Source: Hyperoodon ampullatus
Lineage: Eukaryota > Chordata > Mammalia > Artiodactyla > Ziphiidae
Reading direction: 5' to 3'
Length of the DNA: 64,000 nt
Assembly (NCBI GenBank): GCA_949752795.1
Contig: OX457056.1
Coordinates: 179,514,428 to 179,578,427 of the forward strand
The translations under genes were made by a program, and so were the position numbers. How positions within the stretch are numbered: the first letter of the stretch is position 1; every line of letters begins with the position of its first letter. A model generated the notes under the pieces. The model searched no databases, was not told the origin of the DNA, and worked only from the letters and a program-made list of their open reading frames with translations. This document shows, in pieces, positions 10,886 through 22,540 of this stretch.

Positions 10886-13035
10886 CTAGATTTGCAACTA
10901 CCATGTATCTATGGGGCTAGAAATCTCATGCTCTTTCTGGAAACTTGGAAACCACAGCAGAACACAGAGTACCTGGGGAGAGGGGGTAGGTGGACAGCAA
11001 ACTGGCAAAGACCTTCTGTGGCCCGAGCAAGAGGTGCTGTCCTTCTTCAAAAATCAAGACGACTTTCGGGATGACAGGAGGGGGACACTAGAATCTTGGT
11101 CCCTGTCATCAGTGACTCCACGCCAGCTGTCCCCTCCCCGGCCCACCCCCCGCTGCAGCCATTAAGCCCCTCTCCTCTGTGTGCCGACCCCACCATGTGG
11201 CCTGTCCCACTCCTTGAAAAAAAAGGATGCTATGGCCACCTGGTCAAGGATGCCCACTGAGATGACAGTTCTTGGCTATATTTTCTCTTATGAAGAAGAG
11301 AAGCAGCCACGATAAACCTTTGCAAGACTGTGTGAGGGGAAGACCTGGGGATGCCCACTTGCCTTCCCTCTCACTGAAGGCCCCCTGGTGGACTAATGCC
11401 TGACACTCCATTTTCCCATTATGCCCTGACAACGCACCCCTACCCCATCACCTTCTGATTTACATAGTGCAACTTATCTCATACAACATTTCCCAAATGC
11501 TAGGTTGATTTCTCATAAAAGTACCTATTTATCTGGTTAAGTAAACACCACCCACAGATATCACAAACATGGGTCTCATTTATAACACACATTTTTACCT
11601 TATTTACTGGAAATGGATAGCAAAAATGGCAATCACAAGGAGATTTGGGTATTCCTGCCATTTTAAACAGCATCCTCTGCATTAGTTAGAGTCTTCAGTA
11701 TTTAGACAGATTTGAATATGTATAACATTTATTAACTATAACATTAGCTCTGACATTTCAGTTTAATCAGTGTTACTGCAGACAAGTAAAGTAATTCTCT
11801 CATACTCATACATAAACAGTATTATCTTTTTCATTTCCAAAAGGTAGCATTTCGCGATCTAAGATGCTCGGGGAATAATTTCATCTCTGTGTGGGGAGGC
11901 AGATGAGGAAAATCCAGCAAAGTCTCTGTGAGACTGCATTTGAAGATTAAATCATACATAAATTACAGAGGAGGCCACAGAGAAGACCTCTGGAGATGGT
12001 TGGATGCTTCCACATTTGTTCACAATAGAAGTTAAATAAATATGTTTTCTGCCCACAGAAATCCAGTTTGTTCACGAGTAGGACAATAAGTCTCTGAAAC
12101 GGTGGGCCCTTCCATGAAGGGTAAGGGGTGGTGACCCTTAAATGCTCAAGAAATCCTTCCTGGACCAAGGGGTGGCATGTTTAATAATCAGAGAGATGCA
12201 CTGTCTTTCTACAGTGCTGGGCACTGCCCTGCAAAGTGATGGTTCTAAAAGGGCATCACAGAGTGCCCCAATGACAGCCATTTTTGGTAGGGGGATATCT
12301 GCCAAACCCACCCACCACACAGCCTCAGAAATAAATGCAGGCCTTCTGCCTGGCCCTACACGGCAATTTTTGGCAGGATCACAAGCCCTTCGCGAGACCC
12401 TATAGAGACAGTGAGAGCAGGCAGAGGTAAAGAAGGGTTCCCTGGTCCCCTTAAGAGTCAGCCTTCCGGGTGTGGAGAAAGTCGGCCACCTGACTTTCTC
12501 CACACCCGGAGAAATCCTTAGGATTTACGTAGGTAATCCGTAGACACCATATGGTCCAGAGCAAGCTACAGCCCAGGACATGATGGGTAGACAGAGGCGG
12601 ATGAATGTGCAACCTGTGCTATGCGGGAACACTGGAAAACACATATAGACTTTATTCCCGCATCTACTCCAACTCGGTTCTGAATCTAGTCCAACTAGGT
12701 TAGCAAACCTGTGTCCTCGAGTGAGTCCTCCCCCACCTATGCTAGGTCAGCACCCTCGCTCCACTCACAAGAAGCAGCTAGAGTTTTCTCTCATTGTAGC
12801 TTATACCTCTGGTTAATGTTGAACCCAAGCACAACTCAAGGAGAAGAGAAGAGGAAAATTGAAAACAAAAATCAGAATCACTTAATTCAAAATACTACTT
12901 GTCTGAAGGTGAGACTTATAATTCTAAAATACGAAGGGTCATCAGACTGTATAGTACAAATACAGCAAGGATTTGGTCCCAAAGAGGACAAAGCAAGTGG
13001 TTAGATGGTCTTTTTGAGGATGTCCAGTGTACCTT
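10886..13035. other. Single-copy non-coding DNA containing a perfect hairpin
   Basis: No gene or named repeat recognised. Open frames between 11947 and 12503 on both strands overlap each other and show no domain. The one distinctive structure is the inverted repeat at 12465-12510, listed separately. Confidence 0.45.
12465..12510. repeat. Perfect 19-bp inverted repeat (hairpin)
   Basis: Left arm TCCGGGTGTGGAGAAAGTC (12465-12483) and right arm GACTTTCTCCACACCCGGA (12492-12510) are exact reverse complements around an 8-base spacer GGCCACCT. The spacer can add one wobble and one GC pair, leaving a 4-base loop. The arms are not part of any repeat I recognise. Confidence 0.95.
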
Positions 13036-13039
13036 TATA

Positions 13040-13255
13040 CCTGGTATTTATTTAGAGCTTATGATGTTCCAGGTGCTGTACAAAACAATTGAAATATATC
13101 TCACTTAAAACAATCTCATACGTTCGTAGTATTATTATGATGATCTCAATTCTCAACCTGATGAAACTGAGGCTCAGAGACGTTAAACAACTAGCGCTTG
13201 GTCACACCGCAATAAAGTGGGACCTGGTGTTTGCCTCCAAATCCCATATGTAAAA
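13040..13255 (-). repeat. MIR SINE, antisense
   Basis: 'tttatttagagcttatgatgttccaggtgctgtac' through 'tcaacctgatgaaactgaggctcagagacgttaaacaac' to 'cttggtcacacc' is the reverse complement of MIR. Confidence 0.75.
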
Positions 13256-14101
13256 CCCTCCAGAAGGCATGAGAAATGATCATGGTTACCCCGTGGTGTT
13301 CTGCATGCAGAGGGAGATTTAACTAAAAGGGATCATTTAGGCCCCAGGGACCTTCTGTTGCTCTAGCAAATTGGTCAAATTGCTAAGGAGGGGCCCTAGT
13401 TATGTGTTCCCATGCCCCTCTGTAAAATTTGCAAAAGTACAATACTTAACTGAAATCAATTAAGACCACTGTTTCACTCCAATTCCCTTTAGCCACACGT
13501 TCTCTTATGTCTACTACTGTTGGAGCAGCTGGTAGAAACTTGGGGAAGCTAAATTTTAGTATGTCTGGTTTGAGTTTAGTGGGACACATTTTCGTGGTCT
13601 AAGGCTACTTCTGGGCGTAGTTAACCTATTGCCAGCTCTCCCAGGGGGCAATCCAGGATTTCTTTAAGCCACCCTGTGTGCCAACTCACCTGGCCTCATG
13701 CCACCAAGGTGCACAGGTGAGGTCGTGTCATGGCAATATACATCCTGCAGCCCCTGGCACCGGAAGTATTGTGGCAGTGGAGGAGAAACAGGGTTTGAAA
13801 TAAACCAAGTCAGAAGCTAGCCATGGAAAAATCTTCCAAATCTTACAACTCACATGTGTAAACCCAAATTTGACAATAGTCTTAAATTTATAAGACCTTA
13901 ACAATGATGAGAATCTGCATAAAACTTTTCTAACTCAATTAAAAAACCTTTCAATCAACCATACTAGAGGAGAGATTTAATTATCTTTCTATTCTCACCA
14001 TAGAAAATTAAATTTAAAGGATGGTCATATGAAGAGAGGGTCAAACAGTAGTCAAAAAAAGACAGAGGAAATGTTTATAGACCATGTACCAGGCAGTTTA
14101 T

Positions 14102-14137
<36 letters not shown>

Positions 14138-15485
14138 TTTGTTGTATTTGTCATCTTTTTCATGTTTTTTTGATGATTTGTGTTATGATTTATATTCTCA
14201 GTAAATATATATTCACTTTCATGTCTGGTTTTATATTCACAATTTCATATTCTTTTCCTTAAAAAATGCTCTGAAATTGCATACACTTCCTGTCTCACAA
14301 AACCTGGATCCAACCTGCCTACAAAGCTAACCAGAAGTGAAGGATCTTCTCCTTCACAGCGTAAAGACCCATCTATGCCCCTGTTTCCTCTGTAATCAAA
14401 TTCACATACATGATTGGCAATCCCAGAGAGCATTTGGATCTTTTGGAGAACAAGGCCCCAGGACTTGGTATCAGAAGTTGGACTTCTCATGGGCAGCTCT
14501 TTATCTTATTGTAAAGGTTGTAACTAATATTCCCCTTTTTTGCTTTGCCTGCTAGGAAATATTGAGCCAAATAATGTGTGCAATGTAGCAACTGTACCAA
14601 CTCATATAAGTCACACTTCTATGAGCCCATCTTCCTTTCTCACCATCATCCCCAACACCCTAGCTTTATGGCCTTTTTGCCCTTCATTATCAAATTCCAC
14701 CAGTTATCTTTTCTTATCTTTTTTGGTTTGTTTAGCTGCTTCAAATTCTTTATTGAATCAGATTCATTAAAAATTCAAATAAGTTTAAAAGCATATCTAT
14801 AAACAATGAACAGGCTTATTTTTATATGGGGAAATCAACTTTATATAGAAATGCATACAGAGACAAACAGGACCCAGAAGTCCTGAGTCAGTTACATTTT
14901 GCTGGAGTTTTCAGCTTGTGGTTAATCATCCCATTGGCAAGAATTGTTGAGTGAGGGAGATGGAAAGGGATCAAGGTGGAATTCAGGGGAAGGGCATAAG
15001 CATTTCTTTAGTTATCTCTTCATATGCTTGACAGCTGATATTTTCTTCCACCCTTATGTTTTTACTTCCCAAATGTAGCCTCTATACCACCTGTCAATAT
15101 TTCTTTTGGCTGGCGGCACCCAGCCTGTGCAGAGGCAGAATCATTTGGGAGAAATTAGCAAGCCATGAGGTACTTGTTGAGAACTCTCTGCTTGCAGATG
15201 GCTATGGCTGGTGCTGTAGTTGTAACCACCGTGAAAGTACATCAGACACATTGGGCCTTGAGTTGCGTTTTGTAGGAAAAGAATCCTTTTGTTAAGGCTT
15301 GGAAAGCAGGTGACAAGAGTTAAGAAGTACATAGTAATCCCAAACAGAACAGGAAATACATACACCAGGGACCTTGAAAAAGAGATTTATCACCTTTCTA
15401 GGAAATCCTAGGCTAAAATCCATTAAAGCCAATGAGAGTTGAGGATGTTTTGCCCTTAACCAAACCCTGAGAAAGTACAGAAAGT
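13256..15485. other. AT-rich single-copy DNA with a TG microsatellite
   Basis: Apart from the TG tract at 14101-14136, no family is recognised. Many short open frames occur, none with coding character. Confidence 0.45.
14101..14136. repeat. (TG)n microsatellite
   Basis: About 18 dinucleotide units with one TA interruption near the start. Confidence 0.95.
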
Positions 15486-15487
15486 GT

Positions 15488-16544
15488 GAATTATTCAATA
15501 AGTGGTGTTGGAACAACTAGGTGACGATCTGAAAAAATTATTAAGTGGGATCCATTCTTCACACAAGGCACACAACACACGAAGATGAATTCCAAAAGGA
15601 TCATAGCTTCAAAGGGATCAAATTGAAACTATAAAAAATACTAGAAGAAAACATGGAAAAATTATTTAAAAATCTAGGGTCCATAAAAGGAAAAAAAATG
15701 GTAAATGGACTACATAAACACCTTCCATGTGGTAGAAAACAATAATGATGACAATATAATGATAATAAGTAAAGTAAAAAAATAACAATATTCTAGAGGA
15801 AATATTGGCAGTGCACAGCATAAAGGGTAATAATCTCCCTGATGTATAAAAACACCTACAAATCAACAAGAAAGAGACACATCAACAACCCAATTTTTAA
15901 CATGGAGAAGTTATATGAATAGTAGCTAACAAGGAAGGAAAAACAAGTGGATCTAAAACATTTAGAAAGATACATAGCCTCATGCAGCATAATATAAATG
16001 TAAATACCAATTATTCTGTTACAATTTTTTACCTATCATATTGGCAAGTATAGCAAAGTTTGGTAAGACACAGTCCTAACAAGACTATAGGAAATTGGTA
16101 CCTCCATATATGGTTGGTGGTTGTAGAAACTGACATGACCCCTATGGAGTGCAACCTGGCAAATATTTAGCAATATTACACACATACACATCCTTTTAAT
16201 CAGAAGTCCTATTTCTAGCTATTTATCTTAAAAGCTATTCTCACACACTTGTGAATTAATATACGTTCAGTGTTATTCATTCAATGAGGTTTTCAATAGC
16301 AAAAGATTAGAAATAGCTTAAATGTCCCTCAACTGGGTACTAGTAAAATAAATCATGCTCCATTCACTCACAGGAAAGTATTGCAGTTGTAAACAAATAA
16401 AAAACCTGTAGTTATGCACCCGTAAAAAATGAATCATGAAGTACTTTCTGAATTATTAACTAAAAGAATATCAGTGAATAAAGGAAGGGGTTAAGGTCTA
16501 TATATTCTTATTTGTTTGTATGTGGTTCAAAAAATGATAGGCAA
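15488..16544 (+). mobile_element. Ancient LINE-1 (L1M) ORF2 3' end and 3' UTR, sense, first part
   Basis: 'taagtggtgttggaacaac' matches the conserved NKWCW-N region near the L1 ORF2 C-terminus. The order of motifs downstream ('actagaagaaaacatgg', 'aaatgtccctcaactgg', 'atcatgctccattcac') follows L1 ORF2. Heavily mutated, with no open frame left. A CHR SINE interrupts it at 16545. Confidence 0.75.
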
Positions 16545-16798
16545 TGCTCTAAAGCCTGCGAACCACAACTACTAAGCCCACGAGCCACAACTACTGAAGC
16601 CCACGCGCCTAGAGCCCGTGCTCCGCAACAAGAGAAGCCACCGCAATGAGAAGCCCGCACACCGCAGCGAAGAGTTAACCCCCGCTCGCCGCAGCTAGAG
16701 AAAGCCCGTGTGCAGCAACAAAGACCCAATGCAACCAAAAATAAATAATAAATAAATTTTAAAAAATAACTAAATAAAACAAACATTCTCAATGGGGA
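16545..16798 (+). mobile_element. CHR-type SINE, long subfamily, 5'-truncated, sense
   Basis: Starts in mid-body (TGCTCTAAAGCCTGCGAACC), so the tRNA-like head with A and B boxes is missing. It ends with 'gacccaatgcaaccaaaaataaataataaataaa'. A 16-bp target duplication AAAAAATGATAGGCAA flanks it at 16529-16544 and 16799-16814. SINE copies truncated at the 5' end are less usual than full-length ones. Confidence 0.9.
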
Positions 16799-16985
16799 AA
16801 AAAATGATAGGCAAGAAACTAACAACATTAGGTATCTATTCAGGCAGGAAGGAAATGAGAAGTAAACACAGAAGCCACGTTACTTGTCAAAGAGGGGGAA
16901 CGGAGGGTGGAGAGGAGAATTTTCACTCTATACTCTTTTAATACTTAAAAAGTTTTTTTTGAATCACGTGAATTATTACATAATT
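16799..16985 (+). mobile_element. Ancient LINE-1 (L1M) 3' UTR, second part
   Basis: Resumes the L1M interrupted by the SINE. 'agagggggaacggagggtggagagga' and 'tactcttttaatacttaaaaag' fit an old L1 3' UTR. Confidence 0.6.
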
Positions 16986-17104
16986 AATTCATAAATTAAA
17001 AAAATTCTTACGTGATGAACTTTAAAAATGATATTGCCTGAGTTCTATACCATCAGAAAAACAGCCAAATACTCTCTGTTGGTGGCATCATTAGTGAGGT
17101 GGCC

Positions 17105-17262
17105 AGTTAGCTGTGAGCTGAGAGCCTTGGGTGTGCATCCTGACCTTGGCACTGACCCCCTCCATGATCCTGCCAAATTACTCAATACCCCTGGGCCTTG
17201 CATGCTGGAGGAGATGGTGGGTAAGGCCTCTGTTGCTCTGAGAGAAGCTATAGAAAGTTAGC
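17105..17262 (+). repeat. MIR SINE, sense (diverged)
   Basis: 'gggtgtgcatcctgaccttggcactgac...atgatcctgccaaattactcaatacccctgggcct' fits MIR. Confidence 0.5.
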
Positions 17263-17289
17263 AAGCAGACCTGGATGCCATAGGCCCAA

Positions 17290-17560
17290 GAATGAGCACT
17301 TAACATGTGTGTATGCAATACAATGAATCCTCAAAGCTGTCCTGTTTTTTTTTTTTTTTTTTACATCTTTATTGGAGTATAATTGCCTTACAGTGGTGTG
17401 TTAGTTTCTGCTTTATAACAAAGTGAATCACTTATACATATACATATGTTCCCATATCTCTTCCCTCTTGCGTCTCCCTCCCTCTTGTTTTACAAATAAG
17501 AAAAGTGAGGCTTAGGTCAGTTCCATGATTGCCTCAATGAAGGTCATGGAACAGAGAATT
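17290..17560 (-). repeat. MIR SINE, antisense, split by L1 tail
   Basis: Left part 'aatgaatcctcaaagctgtcctg' and right part 'ttttacaaataagaaaagtgaggcttagg' form one MIR once 17346-17487 is removed. Confidence 0.55.
17346..17487 (-). mobile_element. Short 5'-truncated LINE-1 tail, antisense, inside a MIR
   Basis: Poly-T followed by 'acatctttattggagtataattgcc...' and 'gtgttagtttctgctttataacaaagtgaatca' is the reverse complement of the L1 3' terminus. The flanks CCTGTTTT and CTTGTTTT form a plausible short target duplication. The flanking sequence joins into an antisense MIR when the L1 is removed. Confidence 0.85.
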
Positions 17561-18175
17561 GATAGAAGATAAAATACAAAAGGTTAATAAATAAATAAAT
17601 AAGAAAGGCCGCCCCCTCCCCCCCTTCACTGATGACGAAAATAGAAACACACCTTTACAAGACAATGCTGTGGTCCTGGCTGGGGCAGAGCTAAGGTCAC
17701 CTATGCAGAGCACGGGCATGACTTACGGCACCAAGTGGCTGAAAGGAAGTGACAGGAGGTGAGATGACTCCCGGAGGCCAGACCGCCAGATGGAGGTCTT
17801 CTACCAAGCATGATGGCCAGAACCTCAACTCAGGCTGTCACACTTGGATCCTCCCACACAAACAAGCAAGCACTACAGGTTACCAGAGAGCACAGGGAGC
17901 ACCAGCCCTGGCAGAAGGGGTCCTGGGGGTGCTGGAAAAGCCGAGATCCCAGGCTCGTGGGATGAGCCCACATCCAACACACCTTTCCATCCTGTGAGGC
18001 GGGAGGGAAACCCAGTGAGGCTTATGGACAGGAAGCAGGGCGTGGAGGGATGCGGTGATGAGCAGGTGTTTCAGGGACGAAGGATGCAGGCACCAAGGGG
18101 AGCCAAGGTGAGCGGGCAGAGGATGACAGCCGGCAACGTTACTCCAGGGCCAGCTTGTCAAGAACCGTAAATACA
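17561..18175. other. Single-copy non-coding DNA
   Basis: A short (AAAT)n tract lies near 17588. A 176-codon minus-strand open frame at 17880-18410 has no recognisable domain and overlaps L2 sequence. It is treated as a chance frame. Confidence 0.45.
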
Positions 18176-18179
18176 GAAA

Positions 18180-18320
18180 AAAATGTATCGTGCTTCTCTT
18201 CTCCGCTATGGGCCCTTGGGATACTGCCATGAACACAAAAGATGCAATTCCTGACCTCAGGAAGCTCAGCTTTCTAGTGGATGGGAAGGACCCATAAGAG
18301 ATCATTTCAGGGCATGGGGA
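18180..18320 (-). repeat. LINE L2 fragment, antisense
   Basis: 'gggatactgccatgaacacaaaagatgcaattcctgacctcaggaagctcagctttctagtgg' is the reverse complement of a common L2 3' segment. Confidence 0.55.
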
Positions 18321-20030
18321 CAAGCATGCCACATGTGCCAGACTGACGTTTTGGATTTTAACTGCCAGTAAGAAACCAAACATTCCCAGCAGAAAGGAAG
18401 ACCTCAGCAATGAACTTTAGAAGGACTCCTGAGCTGGAGATGAAGAAAACGCAAGTTCCTCAAAGCTGGGCCGTGACTGGGGAGAGTGTGAAGCAGTACA
18501 ATATCCCCAGGAAATAACAGTATTTAAAGGGATGCAAAGGAGAAAAAAGCACCTGAGAAGTCTGAGAGGGAGCTGCCTATTTAAACAGAAACATTCTTAT
18601 GTTGTCATTTTTCAAAATATTTTCAGGGAAGTACAATACCGCTCTTTCTTCCTGTTGTTCAGGTGACCAAGCTGCTGGTCACATGGAAGGAAAGTTGGGT
18701 GGCAAAGCTGGCATGCCTTTCATGTGAGGGAAATGTGCACCTAGAAAGGCCCTGGCCCGGGGACGCCTTGTCTCATTTGTAGGTGTTTCTCGCTCTATGA
18801 AGGCCTCCAGGCAAGCACGGGAAACACATCAAACGGAAGCAAGACTCGGTTTTTATTTCCCTGCCTTACCCTGTCAGAAAAATCTAAAACCTGCCTTGGG
18901 GACGTGAAATCTCTCTTCCCCCAGTGGGAGCCTCTTCAGTTCTCCTGCCAGAGTTTCATCACTGCCCCTCAGCTCAGGCACCGCTTACTAAGCCCCTACT
19001 CTGTGCCAAGCCCAGTGCTCCCAGCAGACACCACTCCCAGATGTTTCAGAAGGATGGAGCCCGACGGGATGATAAACTGCTTGGCAAATCCAAAACAAAA
19101 AACAAAAAAAAAACACAGGCTCAACTGCTCCTCTCCGTGCACAGCCCCTGCTTTTCTGTTTTAATTAAAACATGCTGAATACCAGAAAAGATCGGACAGC
19201 GTTTGACAGCGTTATCCACTCTACAAGCAGAAATGTGACGAGGTTAATTACATCGTCTAAAGAGGTCCTAACTACCCCTTCCAGGCATGTTCTGCTCTCC
19301 GTCTGCCCCTGAGAGAGCAGTCAATAATAGCAGCTAATCTCATACAACAGACACTGGCAAGGCAGCCGCTGAGCTGAGGATGGAAAGAGAAACAGGAAAG
19401 TGAAATGAAGAAATGGTGTGCGGCTTCCGTGGTCCTTTGCATCGGGACCTGGTTGGCTAGAGCCTGTGGGTGATGGAAAGATGCCTGCGGGGACCAGGAA
19501 GGGAGAGCTGACTGGGGCCAGGGGCAGCCTTGGACATATTCTCATTTTATCTACTTTCCACAGGCATGAGCCCAGATGGTGTGCTCTGTTACAACTCAGG
19601 TGGTGCCAGGTCAGGACTGGATGGAACAAAAGGAGTAAAGCAGCTCTACTTTGTGTCACTGCACAGAGTTGGGAGGACAGTGCAGGCCCATCACCTGTAC
19701 CCAGCCCGAGGGTTTCAGAGCAAATCTTCTATATAAGAAAGGAGGGTCTGCTAGACCCCTGTCCACTCACTGCTTTGCTCCCTTGGGCGCTGCAGCCCAA
19801 ATGGATTCAAAGCCAAGGCCACCAGCAGCTGGGATTCTGGAACACACTGACCTTCAACGGCCAACAGATCCCCACAGACCCACAAACCAAGGTGTGCTTG
19901 GAGGAGGTCGTGGGGGAGGGCTTGAGGGGGGAGAACCGGTGAGCACTGTGGTTACAGAGAGGATGCGAGCCTGCTTCTCACCCTACACCATCGGGCCAAG
20001 GTCCTGTCTCTCCCAGCTACTATTCATGGG
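18321..20030. other. Single-copy non-coding DNA
   Basis: No gene recognised. A short L2/MIR-like piece ('cttactaagcccctactctgtgccaagcccagtgc') lies at about 18985-19030. The 174-codon frame at 19418-19942 shows no domain and overlaps other frames of similar length. Confidence 0.45.
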
Positions 20031-20185
20031 ATCTTGAGCACATTACTCAACCTCCATCAACCTCAGTTCCCCCACTGGTAAAATGTGGACCACAATCCCT
20101 CCTAGAGGGTAGCTGGCAGGACAGAGAGGTGATATGCGCAAGGTGCCTGGCACACGGCAAGCCCGATGTGAAATTAGCTATATCA
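20030..20185 (+). repeat. MIR SINE, sense
   Basis: 'gatcttgagcacattactcaacc...cctcagttcccccactggtaaaatgtgg' to 'gcctggcacacggcaag' is a near-complete MIR 3' two-thirds. Confidence 0.75.
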
Positions 20186-20234
20186 ATGACACTCATGAGC
20201 CGACTTCCCCAACACCCAGTCTGGAGGCAGACCC

Positions 20235-20440
20235 TCTGGGTCAGGCCCTATTTTCACCCCTTCTAAGCTGTGATTGTGGCTGAGTTATACCTCCTTGTGC
20301 CTCTGTTTTATAAACTGGAGGCCAGCTTCAGTTCCTAAGTCATAGAGGTATTATGAGGATTATATTAGTTATCAGATATAAAGTGCTTCCAATAATTTCT
20401 GGCATGTAGTTAAGTGCTTAATAAAGATTGGTTGCTGTGA
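20235..20440 (+). repeat. MIR SINE, sense
   Basis: 'tgtgattgtggctgagttatacctccttgtgcctctgttttataaactgg' then 'aggtattatgaggattatattag...' and 'tgcttaataaagattggttg' follow MIR order. Confidence 0.7.
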
Positions 20441-20444
20441 TGAT

Positions 20445-21165
20445 TTCCAGAGTATGTGGTCTTATCAAGAGACATGGAAGCCCTGCTTGGCCCAGCAGGT
20501 GGTTCCACAGGTGTGCTCAGAAACCCAGGGGGAAAGGGAAGTGAATGATTCTCTGTATCACAGGAAGTGTTTCCCCCAATCCCTGCAGAGTAGCAGGAGA
20601 CTCTTTCTGGCTCCCCAACCAGAAGGCAAGAGGAAAACATGGGTGCTCCAAGGATTAAGAGTCAGCATTTGAAGCTCTGCTCTCAGATTAAGTGTGAAGG
20701 CAGCAGAACCCAAATTTAAAAAATCAATATCAAATCAAGGATGATTTTTCCTCTGCTAGAAAGAAACTAAAGTTAAGTCCCCTGGACTCCCGAGCCATAA
20801 TATCATTTGGGAAAGAACATTTCCCTTCAAATATTGAGATACCTCTTTATGCTTCCACTGTGCCACGTAAGCACTTCTGGCACCACCAGAAGTTAATTCT
20901 TTGTCCTCTCAAATCCATACCGTTATGTTTTTATAGTGTATCTCTGACAAATGAAGAATCTTTGCTTTTGTGAAATGTGGAATAAATTTTGTAAAATTGA
21001 TGACATAAGCTATAAGAGAGTGGTGTTCGACCAGTATAAACATGTAGTTCAGATGTGAAAATGGTGTGACATAGTTAACAGGCAGGTTACTAAGCTTCAC
21101 TTTCTAGCCAGAGGGTTGGCTCAGGGAATGCTAATTCGGTCCTTTAAGCCTCTTGAGTAAAACCT
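20445..21165. other. Single-copy non-coding DNA
   Basis: No gene or repeat recognised. Confidence 0.45.
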
Positions 21166-21167
21166 GT

Positions 21168-21405
21168 ATTTAATGAACATCTACTACATGCCTGGCCTTG
21201 TGGTAGGCATTATACACAAAGGATTTATTTAATAAGTCTGTAAAGTAAATACCATTGTCTCCATTTTCCAGCAAAGAAATAGAGATTTATTGTGCATTAA
21301 AAACTAGTTCAAAGTAGTTTTCACACAGTCAGTAACTGGTTGGGCCTGGATTTGAACTCTAAAATATCTGGTCTTGGAAGCCATGATCTTAATTAGTCAC
21401 TAAGC
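21168..21405 (-). repeat. MIR SINE, antisense
   Basis: 'atttaatgaacatctactacatgcctggcc', 'attgtctccattttccagcaaagaaatagag' and 'cacacagtcagtaactggttgggcctggatttgaactct' reproduce the whole MIR in reverse. Confidence 0.75.
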
Positions 21406-21890
21406 CCTGACAAGGTCTTCTAGACCTTGCTGGTTATTAAGGAGGCCAGGAATTCTCAATAGTTTAGCATTGGTTTGACCTCTTTTGTTAGTCCTTTGTC
21501 TCAAAATTAATCTTCCTCAAGGCACAAATAAAAGTTTAATTATAATGAATCCAAATTAATATTCTTTTAAGAATTTCATGACATTCCTAAGCTGACATCC
21601 CTAAAAGCCAGCCAGGTCTGGGAGCCACAACAGTTAGCACAAAATGATAATGACAGCAACAATATTAATTCCGACACAACAATTAATCTTCAGACCAGAA
21701 CCACACATACACACACGCACACGCATACCCATACACACACACACACACGCATACACACACAGCAGTCTGAATCTATATCATAAGATATTATGTCAGGAAG
21801 TGCTCGAATTATTGACAATCAATGTCTTTCACAAGGAGTCTGTGGGACGGACAGTATTATTGTCTATTGACAGCTTGAAGACAGAATTTC
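21406..21890. other. Single-copy DNA with CA microsatellite
   Basis: The CA-rich tract is at 21702-21760; the remainder is unremarkable. Confidence 0.45.
21702..21760. repeat. (CA)n microsatellite, interrupted
   Basis: CA runs broken by GCAC, CATACCC and GCATA units. Confidence 0.9.
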
Positions 21891-21891
21891 G

Positions 21892-22055
21892 TCATTCATT
21901 CGACAAATGTTGATTGAGCATGCCAGGCCCTGTGCTAAACCTTGGGGACCCAGCAGTAACCAAAACAAGCACAAATCACAGCTTTCCTGTATACTATAGT
22001 TTAGTGGAGAGAGACAGACAAAAAGCAAAACAAGTCAAAATAAAGAATGTGCTAT
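21892..22055 (-). repeat. LINE L2 fragment, antisense, first part
   Basis: TCATTCATTCGACAAATGTT, 'gattgagcatgccaggccctgtgctaaaccttggggacccagcagtaacc' and 'agtttagtggagagagacagacaaa' are the reverse complement of the L2 3' end. It is interrupted by the LTR-like element that follows. Confidence 0.7.
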
Positions 22056-22059
22056 ATAA

Positions 22060-22482
22060 TGTGACAGTTAATTTTATGTGTCAACTTGACTGGGCAACAG
22101 GGTGGCCGGATATTTGGTCAATTATTCTGGGGGTTTCTGTGGCAGTGTTTTAGATGAGGTTTACATTTAAATCTAGAGACTGAGTGAAGCAGATTGTCCT
22201 CCCCAATGTGGGTGGGCCTCATCAACTGAAGGCTTGACTCGAATAAAAAGGCTGACCTGACCCTCCCCAAGTAGGAGAGAAGTCCTCCTGCTAACAACCT
22301 TCAGACTGGGAGGTCAGCTTTTTTCCTGCTTTCGAGATCAAAATAAAACATTGGCTCTTCCTGGGTCTTCACCTGCCAGCCTTTGGACTGGAACCACACC
22401 AATCAGCTCTCCTGGGTCTCCAGCTGGCCACTCACCCTGCAGATCTTGAGACTTCGTCAGCCTCCCTAATCATGTAAGCCAA

Positions 22483-22516
<34 letters not shown>

Positions 22517-22540
22517 TGGAGAGCCCTAGTGGACTAACAC
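22060..22540 (+). mobile_element. Mammalian LTR-like element inserted in an L2
   Basis: Bounded by TG...CA. Begins TGACAGTTAATTTTATGTGT and continues 'caacttgactgggcaacagg', a widespread old mammalian repeat beginning. Contains 'cttcctgggtctt' and 'ctctcctgggtctccagctggcc', an AATAAA near 22340, and a private (TA)n tract before the end. No retroviral genes are attached. The family name was not established by eye. Confidence 0.6.
22486..22512. repeat. (TA)n microsatellite within the LTR-like element
   Basis: About 13 TA units between AATTCA and TTCATGG. Confidence 0.95.

Noticed and set aside
17880..18410. 176-codon minus-strand open frame
   Set aside because: No recognisable domain, overlaps an antisense L2, no splice-like or promoter context, and a competing frame lies on the other strand.
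19418..19942. 174-codon plus-strand open frame with overlapping 128-codon frame
   Set aside because: Two frames of similar length overlap in GC-rich DNA and neither shows a domain or biased composition. Most likely chance.
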